In this document: piece by piece, positions 25,367 to 33,667 of the stretch
Numbering within the stretch: the stretch's first letter is position 1
Layout: every line of letters starts with the position of its first letter
Assembly (NCBI RefSeq): GCF_039523755.1
Contig: NZ_BAAAFX010000026.1
Coordinates: forward strand, 62,001-126,000
Length of the DNA stretch: 64,000 nt
Direction of reading: 5' to 3'
Source: Tatumella terrea
GTDB lineage: Bacteria > Pseudomonadota > Gammaproteobacteria > Enterobacterales > Enterobacteriaceae
Notes under the pieces: generated by a model
What the model saw: only the letters and a program-made list of their open reading frames with translations
Database searches by the model: none
What the model was told of the DNA's origin: nothing
Program-made: the position numbers and the translations under genes

Positions 25367-26557
25367 ATGACGTTACTGAACCCTTATTTTGGCGAATTTG
25401 GCGGAATGTATGTTCCGCAGATCCTGATGCCGGCGCTTAGCCAGCTTGAAGAAGCCTTTGTCAGCGCCCAGCGTGACCCGGAATTTCAGGCCGAATTCAC
25501 CGGATTACTGAAGAATTATGCCGGTCGTCCGACCGCGCTGACGCTGTGTCGTAATCTGACCCGCGGCACACGTACCCGCCTTTACCTGAAACGCGAAGAT
25601 CTGCTACACGGCGGCGCTCATAAAACTAACCAGGTCCTCGGTCAGGCGCTGCTGGCAAAACGGATGGGTAAAAACGAAATCATCGCCGAAACCGGCGCCG
25701 GACAGCATGGTGTCGCCTCGGCACTGGCCTGCGCCCTGCTGGGGATGAAATGCCGTATTTATATGGGGGCGAAAGACGTGGAACGTCAGTCTCCGAACGT
25801 TTTCCGTATGCGCCTGATGGGTGCTGAAGTGATCCCGGTTCATAGCGGGTCAGCCACGCTGAAAGATGCCTGTAATGAAGCATTACGTGACTGGTCAGGC
25901 AGCTACGAGACGGCTCATTATATGCTGGGCACCGCCGCCGGCCCGCACCCTTACCCGACCATTGTGCGCGAGTTTCAGCGGATGATCGGTGAAGAAACCC
26001 GTGTCCAGATCCAGGAGCAGGAAGGACGTCTGCCGGATGCGGTCATTGCCTGTGTCGGCGGCGGATCTAACGCCATTGGCATGTTTGCCGATTTCATTGA
26101 TGAAACGTCCGTCGGTCTGATTGGCGTTGAACCCGCCGGTCTTGGGATTGAATCCGGTCAGCATGGCGCCCCGCTGAAGTACGGGAAAACCGGAATTTAT
26201 TTCGGGATGAAAGCCCCGATGATGCAGACCGACGACGGCCAGATAGAGGAGTCTTATTCTATTTCTGCCGGACTGGACTTTCCATCAGTCGGTCCGCAAC
26301 ACGCCTGGCTGAACAGTATTGGTCGCGCGGAGTATGTGTCTGTTACCGATGATGAAGCTATTGAGGCATTTAAAGAATTATCACGCCACGAAGGGATTAT
26401 TCCAGCCCTGGAGTCTTCGCACGCACTCGCCCATGCCCTGAAAATGGCCAGAGAAAATCCGGAAAAAGAGCAATTACTGGTGGTGAATCTTTCCGGACGT
26501 GGCGACAAAGACATTTTTACTGTGCAAGACATTCTGAAGCAGCGTGGAGAATTCTGA
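25367..26557 (+). CDS. trpB: Tryptophan synthase beta chain
   Basis: PLP enzyme joining indole and serine to tryptophan; 396 aa. The PLP lysine is K86 in HGGAHKTNQ. Other family marks are AETGAGQHGVASA, the phosphate-binding GGGSNAIGMFADF and the C-terminal LVVNLSGRGDKDIFTV. The stop overlaps the trpA start (TGATG), giving equimolar alpha and beta chains for the channelled tetramer. Confidence 0.98.
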   Translation: MTLLNPYFGEFGGMYVPQILMPALSQLEEAFVSAQRDPEFQAEFTGLLKNYAGRPTALTLCRNLTRGTRTRLYLKREDLLHGGAHKTNQVLGQALLAKRMGKNEIIAETGAGQHGVASALACALLGMKCRIYMGAKDVERQSPNVFRMRLMGAEVIPVHSGSATLKDACNEALRDWSGSYETAHYMLGTAAGPHPYPTIVREFQRMIGEETRVQIQEQEGRLPDAVIACVGGGSNAIGMFADFIDETSVGLIGVEPAGLGIESGQHGAPLKYGKTGIYFGMKAPMMQTDDGQIEESYSISAGLDFPSVGPQHAWLNSIGRAEYVSVTDDEAIEAFKELSRHEGIIPALESSHALAHALKMARENPEKEQLLVVNLSGRGDKDIFTVQDILKQRGEF

Positions 26558-27372
26558 TGGACCGTTATTCTGAACTTTTTAAGCGACTTTCCGCACAAGG
26601 CGAAGGGGCCTTTGTCCCCTTTGTCACGCTGGGTGACCCTTCCTTTGAGTCTTCTCTGGAAATTATCGATGCCCTGGTCGCGGGCGGAGCGGATGCTCTG
26701 GAACTGGGCTTTCCGTTTTCTGACCCGCTGGCGGACGGTCCGACTATCCAGGCCGCTAACCTGCGCGCACTCAGTGCCGGCATGAATACCGAAAAATGCT
26801 TTGCATTAATCACTCAGGTCCGCAGCAAATACCCGGATCTGCCCATCGGTTTGCTGATTTATGCCAACCTGGTGTTCCGTCCGGGCATCGATGCCTTTTA
26901 TGCCCGCTGCCGCGAGGCCGGGGTGGATTCTGTGCTGGTTGCCGATGTGCCGGTCGAGGAATCACAGCCCTTCCGTCAGGCGGCTATGCGCCATGACATC
27001 GCACCGATCTTTATCTGCCCGCCAAACGCCAGTGATGATTTATTGCGTGAAATCGCTTCTCACGGGCGCGGCTATACCTACCTGCTTTCCCGCGCCGGGG
27101 TGACCGGGGCTGAGAACAGTGCATCGGTGCCTTTAGAGCATCTGATCGTAAAACTGAAAGAATACCATGCGGCCCCCCCTATCCAGGGGTTCGGTATTTC
27201 CAAAGCAGAACAGGTGCGTGAGGTGATTCAGGCTGGCGCCGCCGGCGCCATTGCCGGTTCCGCCGTGGTGAAAATTATCGAGGCCCACCAGCACGAGTCC
27301 TCCGTTATGCTGGAGAAACTCACCGGGTTTGCCAGCTCACTGAAAGCGGCGACCCGACAGAACGTGTCCTGA
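26557..27372 (+). CDS. trpA: Tryptophan synthase alpha chain
   Basis: Cleaves indole-3-glycerol phosphate to indole, which is channelled to TrpB. The 271-aa barrel has the catalytic pair E49 and D60 in LELGFPFSDPLADGPTIQ, the flexible loop near SRAGVTGAENS and the phosphate site GFGISKAEQ...GAIAGSAVV. Last gene of the operon, followed by a terminator 8 bp beyond its stop. Confidence 0.98.
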   Translation: MDRYSELFKRLSAQGEGAFVPFVTLGDPSFESSLEIIDALVAGGADALELGFPFSDPLADGPTIQAANLRALSAGMNTEKCFALITQVRSKYPDLPIGLLIYANLVFRPGIDAFYARCREAGVDSVLVADVPVEESQPFRQAAMRHDIAPIFICPPNASDDLLREIASHGRGYTYLLSRAGVTGAENSASVPLEHLIVKLKEYHAAPPIQGFGISKAEQVREVIQAGAAGAIAGSAVVKIIEAHQHESSVMLEKLTGFASSLKAATRQNVS

Positions 27373-27377
27373 CGTGT

Positions 27378-27400
27378 AAAAGGCACTCCTGTGCCTTATT
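27378..27400 (+). terminator. trp operon terminator
   Basis: AAGGCAC, loop TCCT, GTGCCTT, then ATTACGTTT. The stem is short with a weak T run, like the E. coli trp t site, which works together with a downstream Rho site. Confidence 0.78.
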
Positions 27401-27494
27401 ACGTTTAAAATTGGTAGTTCCCGGGAATGCGGTTAAACTTACTCATACCGGAAAAACTCCGGCAGATCATCACCATGATACAGGGAGGCATTAA

Positions 27495-27809
27495 ATGAAG
27501 TTTGCTAAAGTTTTAGCCAGTGCTGTTATGGCATCCGTGGTCGCATTATCACTCGCGGCCTGTGCGCCAACACCGACGAAAGAAGGTACCGGTGGCTATA
27601 TTGATGACACAGTGATAACAACTAAAGTTAAAGCCAAACTGCTGGATACTAAAGAACTGAAATCAACTGAGATTAATGTTGAGACGTTCAAAGGCCGTGT
27701 ACAGCTGAGCGGTTTTGTGTCCTCACCTCAGGTAGCCAGTCGTGCAGTCGATGTCGCACGCAGAATACCGGGTGTAACCTCCGTGGTTAATAATATGCAG
27801 ATTAAGTAG
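27495..27809 (+). CDS. BON-domain lipoprotein
   Basis: A 104-aa protein with a signal peptide ending in the lipobox LSLAAC (lipidated Cys 23), so it is exported and anchored in a membrane. The rest is one BON domain (IDDTVITTKVKAKLLDTKEL to VARRIPGVTSVVNNMQI), a fold also found in OsmY and DolP (YraP) and linked to phospholipid surfaces. It is monocistronic, with GGAGG before the ATG and a strong bidirectional terminator after. No exact orthologue name is offered. Confidence 0.9.
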   Translation: MKFAKVLASAVMASVVALSLAACAPTPTKEGTGGYIDDTVITTKVKAKLLDTKELKSTEINVETFKGRVQLSGFVSSPQVASRAVDVARRIPGVTSVVNNMQIK

Positions 27810-27825
27810 CGTTCACCCGCTGCTA

Positions 27826-27853
27826 TAAAAAAAGGCCGTCTGACGGCCTTTTT
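27826..27853. terminator. Bidirectional terminator between the BON lipoprotein and ompW
   Basis: AAAAAAAGGCCGTC-T-GACGGCCTTTTTT: a symmetric GC stem with A and T runs on the two sides. Confidence 0.92.
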
Positions 27854-27878
27854 TCCGTCTGTGACCCGCCCGGGATCC

Positions 27879-28511
27879 TCAGAAAGTGTAACCTGCCCCC
27901 AGGAAGAAGACCCACGGGTTGATATTGGTATTGATACTTTGCTGCTCGCCTGCGGCTTTAAACCGGACTTTGGTGTCGATATTCATATACCACAGTGAGG
28001 CATTCAGCATCCAGTGCTGGTTCAGCTGATAATCCATACCGACCTGCCCTGCAACACCCCATGAATTTTTCAGGCTTAAATCCGTTAAACCGCTATCACG
28101 ACCGGTATCGTTAAATTTGTTATTGAAGAAGGCGGTGTAGTTTACGCCGACACCCGCGTAAGGCTGGAATTTAGAACTGTTATCCAGGAAGTAATACTGC
28201 GCCATCAGCGTCGGCGGGAGCTGATGAACGGTGGCCAGCGTACCGGTAGGTCCCAGAGCGACTTTATGGCGGAAAGGCGTGGCTGCCAGTAACTCCACAC
28301 CAATATGATCGGTCGCCATATAGGTCAATGTCAGTCCCAGCTGCGTATTATTACTGACATCGAAGCCACCCATGCCTAACACATTATCAGATCCACCGGT
28401 CGGACGTACTGTTGCACTGCCTGCCCGGATAAAGAAATCTCCGGCCTGATGTGCAGACGCCACGGCAGGTAACAGTGCAGCAATCAGTAAGCCAATTTTT
28501 CCCAGTTTCAT
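27879..28511 (-). CDS. ompW: Outer membrane protein W
   Basis: A 210-aa eight-stranded beta-barrel porin-like protein. The start at 28511 (MKLGKIGLLIAALLPAVASA) has GAGGAG upstream and gives a normal signal peptide cut before HQAGDFF; a longer frame to 28565 adds residues before the signal. Conserved barrel strands are RAGSATVRPTGG, GLTLTYMATDHIGVELLAAT, PPTLMAQYYF and the C-terminal FLGAGYTF with terminal Phe for BAM recognition. A perfect FNR site lies about 150 bp upstream, consistent with the oxygen regulation of ompW in E. coli. Confidence 0.96.
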   Translation of the reverse strand: MKLGKIGLLIAALLPAVASAHQAGDFFIRAGSATVRPTGGSDNVLGMGGFDVSNNTQLGLTLTYMATDHIGVELLAATPFRHKVALGPTGTLATVHQLPPTLMAQYYFLDNSSKFQPYAGVGVNYTAFFNNKFNDTGRDSGLTDLSLKNSWGVAGQVGMDYQLNQHWMLNASLWYMNIDTKVRFKAAGEQQSINTNINPWVFFLGAGYTF

Positions 28512-28659
28512 AGCCACTCCTCTCATGAACGCGCTTTGCTTTTTTAGTTTTGAAAATATGAACAATGTCTGAATTGTCCTTTGTGGTTTCTATGTTTATC
28601 GTGATTCATGGAGAAAATCATTCGTTTCCGTCACAAAAAATCCCTGAAAAAACAAAGCC

Positions 28660-28673
28660 TTGATTTAGATCAA
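28660..28673 (-). promoter_or_regulatory. FNR binding site upstream of ompW
   Basis: TTGATTTAGATCAA is a perfect match to the FNR consensus TTGAT-N4-ATCAA, 149-162 bp before the ompW start. E. coli ompW is FNR-activated. It could also act on yciC, which diverges 220 bp away. Confidence 0.82.
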
Positions 28674-28880
28674 GTTTTAAGGGAGTTCTTAATGACCTTT
28701 TTTGAAGAAAAATTGTCCGGGACCGGAAAACCCGCAACGTTTTCAGCAATGCTGTGCGGGAGTACTTCAGGGGTTCTCCTGTAATGATTAGATCCGAAAG
28801 TTATGTAAGTCAGGGTGCCAGAAAGGAAGCTAAACATGTACAATCAGGCGGTTAATCCATTTGTTTCCAAAGGAGTGTTC

Positions 28881-29615
28881 ATGTCTCTCACGGCCAGCTC
28901 GTTATACCGTGATACCGCAAATTTTTTGCGCCACCAGTCAAAAACAATCGTCCTGATTTCACTGGTCAGTGCCTTTGTTACTGTGATCCTGGGCACTGTT
29001 TTCGCTCCGGGCCCCGATGAATTGTCGGCACTGACTCAGAACAGTGACAGCACCGGGTCACTGATCAGTCTGCTGCAGGGGATGTCACCCGAACAACAAA
29101 AAATATTACTGCATAGCTCTGCCGTCAGCACACTCGCGGCGCTGATTGGCAATACGCTGTTACTGGGAGGAATGTTGATCCTGCTGCCAGCGGTGTCTGC
29201 AGGTAAACCCCTCAGTGCCCTGGCGGCCATTGGCGGATCGCTGGGCTTTCTTCCGGCATTGCTGATCCAGACGTTTCTGGTGACGCTGATAGTCCAGATC
29301 GGGTTTATGGTCCTGCTGGTGCCGGGGATCATTTTAACCATCCTTTTCGCCTTCTCCCCGGTGCTACTGAGTCAGAAACAGGCCGGTCTTATCGGCAGTA
29401 TGAAACAGAGTGTCCCTTTAGCCTGGAAGAATTTTAAAGTACTGGCTCCGGCGGTGATTTGCTGGTTACTGGCGAAAGTTATCCTGATTATTCTATTTTC
29501 TTCGATGACCAGTTTGCCTGTCGCCTTCTCTTCCTTAATTGTGACTACGTTAGGCAATTTATTATCAGCTGCACTGGTTATCTATCTCTACCGTGCGTAT
29601 ATGCTATTACGATAA
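28881..29615 (+). CDS. yciC: Inner-membrane protein YciC (UPF0259)
   Basis: A 244-aa integral membrane protein of unknown function (E. coli 247 aa). The start at 28881 (MSLTASSLYRDTANFLRHQS) has AAGGAG upstream; the frame is open to 28815 but those residues are not conserved. About six helices are visible, including VLISLVSAFVTVILGTVF, LLVPGIILTILFAFSPVLL and LLSAALVIYLYRAYMLL, with MSPEQQKILLHSSAVSTLAA as a conserved loop. First gene of yciC-yciB-yciA. Confidence 0.94.
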   Translation: MSLTASSLYRDTANFLRHQSKTIVLISLVSAFVTVILGTVFAPGPDELSALTQNSDSTGSLISLLQGMSPEQQKILLHSSAVSTLAALIGNTLLLGGMLILLPAVSAGKPLSALAAIGGSLGFLPALLIQTFLVTLIVQIGFMVLLVPGIILTILFAFSPVLLSQKQAGLIGSMKQSVPLAWKNFKVLAPAVICWLLAKVILIILFSSMTSLPVAFSSLIVTTLGNLLSAALVIYLYRAYMLLR

Positions 29616-29667
29616 TGTCTGTTTCTCATTTCCGGCTTACCCGCTAAGCCGTATTACCGGACCTGCT

Positions 29668-30204
29668 ATGAAACAATTACTCGACTTTCTGCCCCTTGTG
29701 GTCTTTTTTGTCTTTTATAAGCTCTATAATATTTTTGTTGCCTCCGGAGCGCTGATAGCAGCAACGGCCATCGCGTTGGTTGTCAGCTGGCTGCTGTACC
29801 GCAAACTGGAAAAAATGACCATTATCACCTTTGTGCTGGTCACCGTCTTCGGGTCCCTGACGCTGATCTTCCATAACGATGATTTTATAAAATGGAAAGT
29901 GACGGTTATCTACACCCTGTTTGCCGCAGCACTGCTGTTCAGTCAGTGGTGGATGGAAACCCCGCTTATTCAGTCCATGCTGGGTAAAGAACTGGTGCTA
30001 CCTTCTGCGGTCTGGCGCCGGTTAAATATTGCCTGGGCTCTGTTTTTCTTTATCTGTGGCCTGATTAATATTTATGTGGCTTTCTGGCTGCCTGAATCGC
30101 TGTGGGTGAATTTCAAGGTATTCGGCCTGACAGCACTGACATTACTGTTTACGCTGATTAGCGGATTGTATATCTGGCGCCACCTGCCTCGTGAAGAAAA
30201 ATAA
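29668..30204 (+). CDS. yciB: Inner-membrane protein YciB (septation protein A family)
   Basis: A 178-aa five-helix membrane protein (E. coli 179 aa, also called IspZ), which interacts with elongation and division proteins and affects envelope integrity. It begins MKQLLDFLPLVVFFVFYKLY at 29668. Conserved parts are KMTIITFVLVTVFGSLTLIF, HNDDFIKWKVTVIYTLFA and WRRLNIAWALFFFICGLINI. The frame is open to 29593 inside yciC, but those residues are not conserved. Confidence 0.95.
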   Translation: MKQLLDFLPLVVFFVFYKLYNIFVASGALIAATAIALVVSWLLYRKLEKMTIITFVLVTVFGSLTLIFHNDDFIKWKVTVIYTLFAAALLFSQWWMETPLIQSMLGKELVLPSAVWRRLNIAWALFFFICGLINIYVAFWLPESLWVNFKVFGLTALTLLFTLISGLYIWRHLPREEK

Positions 30205-30240
30205 CCGGGCCTTGCAGGCCACAGGATAAAAGAGAAAAGT

Positions 30241-30660
30241 ATGACCGATACACTTAGACAGCCACAGGGTGAAATGGTATTGCGTACCCTGGCCATGCCT
30301 TCAGATACCAATCCTAATGGTGATATTTTTGGTGGCTGGCTGATGTCACAGATGGATATGGGCGGAGCCATACTGGCGAAAGAGATCGCTAATGGCCGGG
30401 TAGTCACCGTACGCGTTGACGGAATGACCTTTATGAAACCCGTTGCTATCGGTGATGTGGTGAGTTGTCATGCCCATTGTATTCGCACCGGTAACAGCTC
30501 AATCACCGTTAACGTCGAAGTCTGGGTAAAGAAAGTTTCTTCAGAGCCTATCGGTAAGAGTTACTGCACCACTGAGGCTGTCTTTATCTATGTCGCGGTC
30601 GATGAGAGCGGTAAATCGCGTCCTCTGAATGAAATGATTGCCAATAAGCAGTTTCCGTAG
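30241..30660 (+). CDS. yciA: Acyl-CoA thioesterase YciA
   Basis: A 139-aa hot-dog-fold thioesterase that hydrolyses a broad range of acyl-CoAs. Conserved segments are LRTLAMPSDTNPNGDIFGGW with the catalytic Asp, MDMGGAILAKEIANGRVVTV and VSCHAHCIRTGNSSI. The length is close to the E. coli protein (132 aa), with a slightly longer C-terminus. Last gene of the yciCBA unit, followed by a strong terminator. Confidence 0.96.
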   Translation: MTDTLRQPQGEMVLRTLAMPSDTNPNGDIFGGWLMSQMDMGGAILAKEIANGRVVTVRVDGMTFMKPVAIGDVVSCHAHCIRTGNSSITVNVEVWVKKVSSEPIGKSYCTTEAVFIYVAVDESGKSRPLNEMIANKQFP

Positions 30661-30690
30661 CGCGTTATCCCTTGTCTGACAGAAGCTGTG

Positions 30691-30724
30691 AAAACGCCTG
30701 ATAACTTCATCAGGCGTTTTTTTT
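30691..30724. terminator. Bidirectional terminator between yciA and tonB
   Basis: AAAACGCCTGAT, loop AACTTC, ATCAGGCGTTTTTTTT: an 11-bp stem with A and T runs, serving convergent yciA and tonB. Confidence 0.94.
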
Positions 30725-30763
30725 GGCTCCCGGTGAGGACACCCGTTATTTCCGCGAACCCGG

Positions 30764-31558
30764 TTATTGAACAGAAGAGCTGCCATCAAGCTTAAACAGA
30801 ATGGTCATCTTCAGACCGGTGCCCGGATTGCCGCTTTTATAGCGCCAGCGCATCATTGCCATCCTGACCTCACGGTCAAACATCATCTTCGGCTGGGAAT
30901 CAATAATACGGGCGTTCACGACCCGTCCGTCATTATCGACATCGAACTGTACCTGTACACGACCTTCGAGATGGAACGCCAGTGCCCGGGCCGGATATGC
31001 CGGCAGGGAAATATTCTGTGGCTGAGGCTTACCGTCAGAGATACTGTGCTGATTCGAATTCGATTTCTGCGGAGCCGTCTGTGCTTTGGTCTGTAACGCG
31101 TTATCCTGATTCTGTGCCGCAGACGGTGCCGGTTTGGTCTCTCTCACCGGTTCACGCACCGGTTTCACTTCATGGTGAGGTTTAACGACCGGCTTCTTCA
31201 CTTCATGTGGTTTTCTGACCACCGGCTTAGGTTTCACCACCGGTTTGGGTTTTTCTACCGGCACAGGTTTATCGACCTGAAGCTCTGGCCGTGGCTCCGG
31301 CGCGGGCTGTGGCGGTTCCGGCACCGGCTGCGGCGGTGTCTCAGGCTGGGGTTCGGGCTGAGGCTGTGCTTTTGCGGCTTCAGGCTGGACTTCCGGGGCA
31401 ACCATAGACACATCGATCACCGCCTGTGGCGGTGGCACATTGATAACCTGATGAAATGACGCAAATAAGAGTCCTGCAATCACCGCGCCATGGAGAGCGA
31501 CAGAAACCAGCATAGACAGCGGTAAACGTTTAGGAAAATCTTCGGTCAAAGTACTCAT
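30764..31558 (-). CDS. tonB: Energy-transducing protein TonB
   Basis: Couples the inner-membrane proton gradient (through ExbBD) to outer-membrane receptors for siderophores and vitamin B12. From the ATG at 31558 it is 264 aa: an N-terminal anchor SMLVSVALHGAVIAGLLFAS with the conserved Ser/His face, a long Glu-Pro then Lys-Pro spacer (about residues 50-145), and the C-terminal domain with YPARALAFHLEGRVQVQFDV ending GLKMTILFKLDGSSSVQ. A second ATG two codons upstream (31564) is equally possible. A Fur-box-like sequence lies 40-57 bp upstream. Confidence 0.95.
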   Translation of the reverse strand: MSTLTEDFPKRLPLSMLVSVALHGAVIAGLLFASFHQVINVPPPQAVIDVSMVAPEVQPEAAKAQPQPEPQPETPPQPVPEPPQPAPEPRPELQVDKPVPVEKPKPVVKPKPVVRKPHEVKKPVVKPHHEVKPVREPVRETKPAPSAAQNQDNALQTKAQTAPQKSNSNQHSISDGKPQPQNISLPAYPARALAFHLEGRVQVQFDVDNDGRVVNARIIDSQPKMMFDREVRMAMMRWRYKSGNPGTGLKMTILFKLDGSSSVQ

Positions 31559-31596
31559 AGCCATCGCGTCAGTTCTTGAAAGTCCCCATTCTAAAT

Positions 31597-31615
31597 GCAA
31601 ATAGCAATCAGTTTC
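31597..31615 (-). promoter_or_regulatory. Candidate Fur box in the tonB promoter
   Basis: On the minus strand GAAACTGATTGCTATTTGC matches about 12 of 19 positions of the Fur consensus. The TTGCTATTTGCATTTA stretch resembles the E. coli tonB promoter as I recall it. Iron control of tonB is expected. Confidence 0.5.
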
Positions 31616-31715
31616 AATAAGTAATAACCATCCTGCCCCTGCCATTTTATTTGCACTGACCGCAGAGTTAGCTTAACGTTAAGGCTACAAACTGTTGCCC
31701 TGAGAGATTATCAAC

Positions 31716-32012
31716 GTGTTATATGTCATTTATGCAGAGGATACCCTCGATTCACTGGAAAAAAGACAGTCTGTCAGACCTGCGCATCTGGCACGACTGC
31801 AGTTACTTAGGGATGAGGGGAAACTGGTTATTGCCGGACCCATGCCGGCGGTCGACAGTAATGATCCCGGGGCTGCCGGATTTACCGGTTCAACGGTGAT
31901 TGCTGAATTTACTTCACTGGAAGAAGCGGAATCCTGGGCCAATGATGACCCTTATGTTGCCGCGAATGTCTACCAGAAAGTCACCGTAAAACCCTTTAAG
32001 CAGGTGTTTTAA
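31716..32012 (+). CDS. yciI: YciI family protein
   Basis: A 98-aa protein nearly identical in pattern to E. coli YciI: MLYVIYAEDTLDSLEKRQSV, RPAHLARLQLLRDEGKLVIA, GPMPAVDSNDPGAAGFTGST. The fold is a ferredoxin-like dimer related to muconolactone isomerase, with a His-Asp pair thought to be catalytic; the reaction is unknown. It diverges from tonB and is the last core gene before the accessory region. Confidence 0.96.
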   Translation: MLYVIYAEDTLDSLEKRQSVRPAHLARLQLLRDEGKLVIAGPMPAVDSNDPGAAGFTGSTVIAEFTSLEEAESWANDDPYVAANVYQKVTVKPFKQVF

Positions 32013-32145
32013 TTTAAAATAAACCCAATCAAAATCAATTGGTTGAATAAAGATAATCGGGAATAAAATAAAAAAAGTGCACAATCAGGTACACAAAATA
32101 TTTTCTACCCGATTTTTATCCTTGAGGCTTTCCCCCTTAACACCA

Positions 32146-32373
32146 TCACACACTCCCCACGAAGTATGTCACCACTCCGATCACCCTGGCATCGTCCAGT
32201 TCGTCACCTTCGATAATTCCACCGTCAGTAATAAACCGGCCGGCACCCACTATGGCGAATAACTTCTGGCCGGACACTTCCAGTAAAACGACCTTCCCGA
32301 TCTTCGCCCGCAGGCCCGGCTCGGCCACGGCATAACGTTCATCCGTCGGGATAATGATTGATGATTCGGATAG
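32146..32373 (-). pseudogene. 3' gene fragment, possibly S24 (LexA/UmuD-like) C-terminal domain
   Basis: A 75-codon open stretch without a proper start, running from an upstream TGA to a TGA at 32146. It reads IIIPTDERYAVAEPGLRAKI, then GKVVLLEVSGQKLFAIVGAG, RFITDGGIIEGDELDDARVI and a terminal GVVTYFVGSV. The ending resembles the C-terminal strand of S24-type repressors and UmuD (GVVTxVI), but I am unsure of the family. No promoter or ribosome binding site was found. It looks like the tail of a phage-derived gene whose 5' part was lost. Confidence 0.4.
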
Positions 32374-32735
32374 TCATTTTACCACTCAAGTCTCTGAGAG
32401 CAGGCACTGTCCAAGGATTTACACTCAGTTTTTTCGTCTTTAAACTGAAGCTATCGAACAGAGTACCGGCCAACAAAAATATGACGGTCAGCATATTTGA
32501 TTTTCGCTCGAAAACATTTCTTCACATGAAGAATCATGACTTCCCAATGAGTCCGTGTCGCCACGGAATGGTGTACTTATATAGAGTGAGGCGCCTTTAC
32601 TGAATACCCGTTTGCCGGCGAGGTCATTGCTGGCAGGGCTTACTGCCTTGGTTCCATTTAGGAGCCGGTCGCAGGCAGATTTATTTTTTCACTGAACTGG
32701 CGTTTTGCATCATTCAGAGCCTGAACTATCAGATC
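32374..32735. other. Non-coding decayed stretch, 362 bp
   Basis: No supported gene. On the minus strand, in frame with the terminase-like fragment and directly after its stop, the sequence still reads DLIVQALNDAKRQFSEKINL before the next stop. This suggests further decayed phage coding sequence. The plus-strand frame at 32358-32603 has no recognisable features. Confidence 0.4.
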
Positions 32736-32984
32736 TTATCTGGCAGCCTCAAATAATGCGGCATCCAACCGGATAATGCAGACTTCGGTTGTAAATCCTG
32801 ACTGTCGAGCTTTCAGAATGAAAGTATGGGTGTGTATCCATTCATAGTTTTCGGACGGTTCCGGCATTATCGTCAATAGAACAGGCCTACCCTCCTTCCT
32901 GGTTATTCTGTAGAGATGATTCAGGCACCGGAACTCATCCCACAGTAATGTGAGTCGTTCCGGCTTCATGGCTATCTTCTGCAT
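32736..32984 (-). pseudogene. Phage terminase large subunit, N-terminal fragment
   Basis: 82 codons beginning MQKIAMKPERLTLLWDEFRC and containing HTFILKARQSGFTTEVCIIR and LDAALFEAAR before a stop. The ILKARQSGFTT segment fits the deviant Walker A motif (K/R-x-R-Q-x-G-x-T-T) of terminase large subunits, and the following LDAALF fits the next helix in that family. A full TerL is 450-550 aa, so only the first sixth remains. It overlaps the upstream fragment by 13 bp, the usual terS-terL layout. Prophage remnant, no expected activity. Confidence 0.5.
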
Positions 32985-33199
32985 AATGATTCAACCAGAT
33001 CGTACAGCGTATCTGTCTTACTGCTGTCGGTGTTGTACGTATCGTATACCTCGAACTCTGCCTTGATGAGCTTAATCCGGGCGTCAATACCTGCGGTGAT
33101 TGAGCGGTACATGGCAACAAGGTTGTCTTCGGAGATTTCGGCGTCTTCCAGGAACATACGAAACTTATTGGTAATTCCGCGCCATGGAGCTAAACCCTC
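32972..33199 (-). pseudogene. Phage terminase small subunit-like fragment
   Basis: A stop-bounded stretch reading WRGITNKFRMFLEDAEISED, NLVAMYRSITAGIDARIKLI and KAEFEVYDTYNTDSSKTDTL, ending DLVESLCRR. An internal ATG at 33157 would give 61 aa. It directly precedes and overlaps the terminase-large-like fragment, and its helical, charged composition suits a TerS C-terminal part. The assignment is by context; I do not recognise the sequence itself. Confidence 0.35.
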
Positions 33200-33667
33200 T
33201 CAATGGATAGGAATTATCTCAGCTATATCTGATCTGACGTATCTTCGATAATATCTTCATCAGTACGTACTTCGATCTGTGTACCATTTCTGCTATTTCA
33301 TTGCATACCACACTTTATTTGGTCGCTTTTCTCACCTTGTCAGTGACATTTTTCTGCTACCTGTGTTGCTTTGCAACTATTGCGGATAACGTCTTTAATA
33401 CGACTATTGGCCATCCGCTATTACGCGGATAGACAACGAACCAGCCCGGTAATTCGATTCGATGATCCTCCTATCTGGTTTTGCCATTTCTATTCCTTAT
33501 TGATTGCTAAGCAACATCCGGACGGACGCTGTGTGATGCCGATATAAAATAACCGCCCGAATCAACTGCCCCCTGAGCCAGGTCCTCTACCGGACTCAGG
33601 GCATTTAATGACTATTTTATTCCTGAGTAATTACCGGAGTATTATACATACCTGATTTTTGACCCTA
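33200..33667. other. Gap between prophage scar and lyase gene, 468 bp
   Basis: AT-rich, no supported gene on either strand. A weak hairpin CCCTGAG...CTCAGGG at 33571-33601 lies about 65 bp downstream of the lyase stop and could be its transcript end, though no T run follows. Confidence 0.45.

Noticed and set aside
31172..31459. 95-aa Arg/Phe/Trp-rich frame opposite tonB
   Set aside because: It is the complement of the Pro/Glu/Lys-rich TonB spacer, which keeps the opposite strand free of stops.
32358..32603. 81-aa plus-strand frame in the prophage scar
   Set aside because: No ribosome binding site, poor composition and no family recognised; probably chance.
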